A stretch of 64,000 nt of DNA from Priapulus caudatus (taxonomy: Eukaryota > Priapulida > Priapulimorpha > Priapulimorphida > Priapulidae): NCBI RefSeq assembly GCF_000485595.1, contig NW_014577077.1, forward strand, positions 530,999-594,998. Reading direction: 5' to 3'. The notes beneath the pieces are model-generated. The model had not been told where the DNA came from. It saw nothing but the letters and a program-made list of their open reading frames with translations, and made no database searches. Positions 62,541 to 64,000 of this stretch are shown here, piece after piece (positions within the stretch are counted from its first letter, which is position 1; every line of letters starts with the position of its first letter). A program made the position numbers and the translations under genes.

Positions 62541-64000
62541 GCCGACGTAACGCCTACAGCTGCGAGAAGCTACACGCTACGCGTCTAGAGCTGTGAGAAG
62601 CTACACGTCTACAGCTGTGAGAAGCTACACGTCTACAGCTGTGAGAAGCTACACGTCTTAACAGCCTGCGAGAAGCTACACGTCTACAGGCTGGCTAGAA
62701 CTACACGTCTACAGCTTGCGAGAAGCTACAGTCTACAGGCTGCTAGCCAGACTACACAGTCAACAGCCTGCCTAGAAGCTACACGTCTTACAGCTCTTAC
62801 GGACTACACGGTCTACAGTGCTAGAAGCTTTACACGTCTACAAGCTGCGAGATAGCTTACACGTTCTACAGCCTTGCTGAGAAGCTACAAGTCGTACAGC
62901 CTGCTAGCAAGCTACACGTCATACAGCTGCGCAGAGACTACACGTCTACAGCTACGAGAAGAAGCTACACGTCTACAGCTGACGAGAAGCTACACGTTCT
63001 ACAGCCTGCGAGAAGCTCACGTTCTACAGCTGCGAGAAGCTACCACGTCTATCAGCTGCCCTAGAAGGCTTACACGGTCTACAAGGCTGCGAGAAGCTAC
63101 ACGTCTTACAGTCCTGCCGAGAAGCTACACGTCTACAGCTGGCCTAGAAGCTTTAACCACGTCTTTTACAGCTGTGAGAAGCTACACGTCTACAGTGCGA
63201 GAGAACTACAGTCTACAGGCTACGAGAAGCTACACGTTCCTAGCAGCTGCCGAGAAGCTAACACGTTCTACAAGCTGCTAGAAGCCTACACGTCGTACAG
63301 CTGTGAGAAGCTACACGTCTACAGCTGCTTAGAAGCTACAACGTCTACAGCCTGCGTAGAAGCTACACGTCTACAGCCTGCTAGAAGGCTACACGTCTTT
63401 TACAAGCTGCTAGAAGTACAGCGGTTCTACAGCCTTGCGAGAAGCCTCACGTCTACAGCTGCCTAGAGCTACACGTTCTACAGCTCCCTAGAATTGTACA
63501 CGTCTCAGCTGCTAAGAAAGCTACACGTCTTATCAGCTGCTAGAAGGCCACACGTCTAGCAGCTGCGAGAAGCTAACGTCTACAGCTGCTAGAAAGCTTA
63601 CACGTCTACAAGCTGCTAGAAGCTACACGTCTACAAGCTGCTAGAAGCGTATCAGCGTCTACAGCTGCTTAGAAGCTTACACGTCTATCAGCTGCGAGAA
63701 GCTTACACGTCTACAGCTGCGAGAAGCTACACGGTCTTAAGTGCCTAGAAGCTACACGTCCTACAGCTGCGAGATAGCTACCGGTCTACAGACGTGCGAG
63801 AAGCTACACGTCTACAGCTGGAGAAGCTACACGGTCGTACAGCTGACGAGAAGCATACACGTCTAAGCTGCTAGTAAGCGCTACACGTCTACAGCTGCGG
63901 CAAGTCCTACACGGTTACAGCTGCTATGAAGCTACACGTCTTACAGCTGGGCTAGAAGCTACACAGTCCTACAAGCTGGCTAGAAGCTACACGTCTACAG
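62541..64000. repeat. 24-bp satellite array, indel-rich, continuing past the window
   Basis: Unit GAAGCTACACGTCTACAGCT plus GCGA is repeated about 60 times. The first few units are regular (62590-62660). Most later units differ by single-base insertions or deletions rather than substitutions, which looks like uncorrected long-read sequence. The 135-residue frame at 62874 is an artefact. Confidence 0.9.

Overview
This is a gene-poor, repeat-rich stretch of an animal nuclear genome. The evidence is spliced minus-strand exons with GT/AG borders, TTAGGG-type telomeric words, long (GA)n, (GT)n and (ACGC)n microsatellites, and hAT, MULE-like and other cut-and-paste elements. A marine invertebrate is plausible, because the multicopy PIN-domain gene family and the hAT ends seen here are common in such genomes. 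The phylum cannot be fixed from this window. The assembly is of long-read type: there are two N gaps (18943-18967 and 46528-46537), and some tandem arrays look uncorrected.

Host genes. The one gene I can name is on the minus strand at 39.2-42.1 kb. Three consecutive exons (42139-41997, 40041-39931, 39380 to about 39257) join in phase and encode part of a TRAPPC9/Trs120-like TRAPP II subunit. Its introns hold an hAT MITE inserted in a GT microsatellite, plus (ACGC)n tracts. A second exon-like minus-strand segment at 36107-36200 has good splice sites but I do not recognise it. Most other open frames are low-complexity or lie inside repeats.

Mobile DNA, left to right. A 0.4-kb MITE lies at 2.9 kb. 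A broken multicopy PIN/FEN-like gene (6.65-9.3 kb) lies between ~110-bp direct repeats. A 1.1-kb TIR element at 12.5-13.6 kb is built of short CGTAA words and carries a nested MITE. A TIR element at 16.8-17.6 kb sits inside a 'GCTCTGTATGG' tandem array. A CACTA-like TIR element lies at 21.6-23.15 kb, a palindromic MITE at 26.8 kb, and an hAT-like foldback at 38.07-38.95 kb. A 3.5-kb TIR element at 46.0-49.5 kb contains telomeric repeats and a scrambled hAT transposase. A non-autonomous hAT lies at 57.2 kb. Two copies of a 0.5-kb MULE-like element with a tRNA-like core lie at 34.8 and 58.9 kb. Minisatellites lie at 24.67, 25.2, 60.38 and 62.5-64.0 kb.

Most striking. (1) The hAT transposase at 47.57-48.61 kb has its blocks in reversed order: five blocks read forward, but from right to left they give the canonical order, and only the C-terminal tail is on the other strand. 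(2) Two TIR elements share TACCCCC(G/T)TCA ends, a 3-bp TNA target duplication and arrays of a short element-specific word. (3) Two MULE-like MITEs carry Pol III A and B boxes at exact tRNA spacing.
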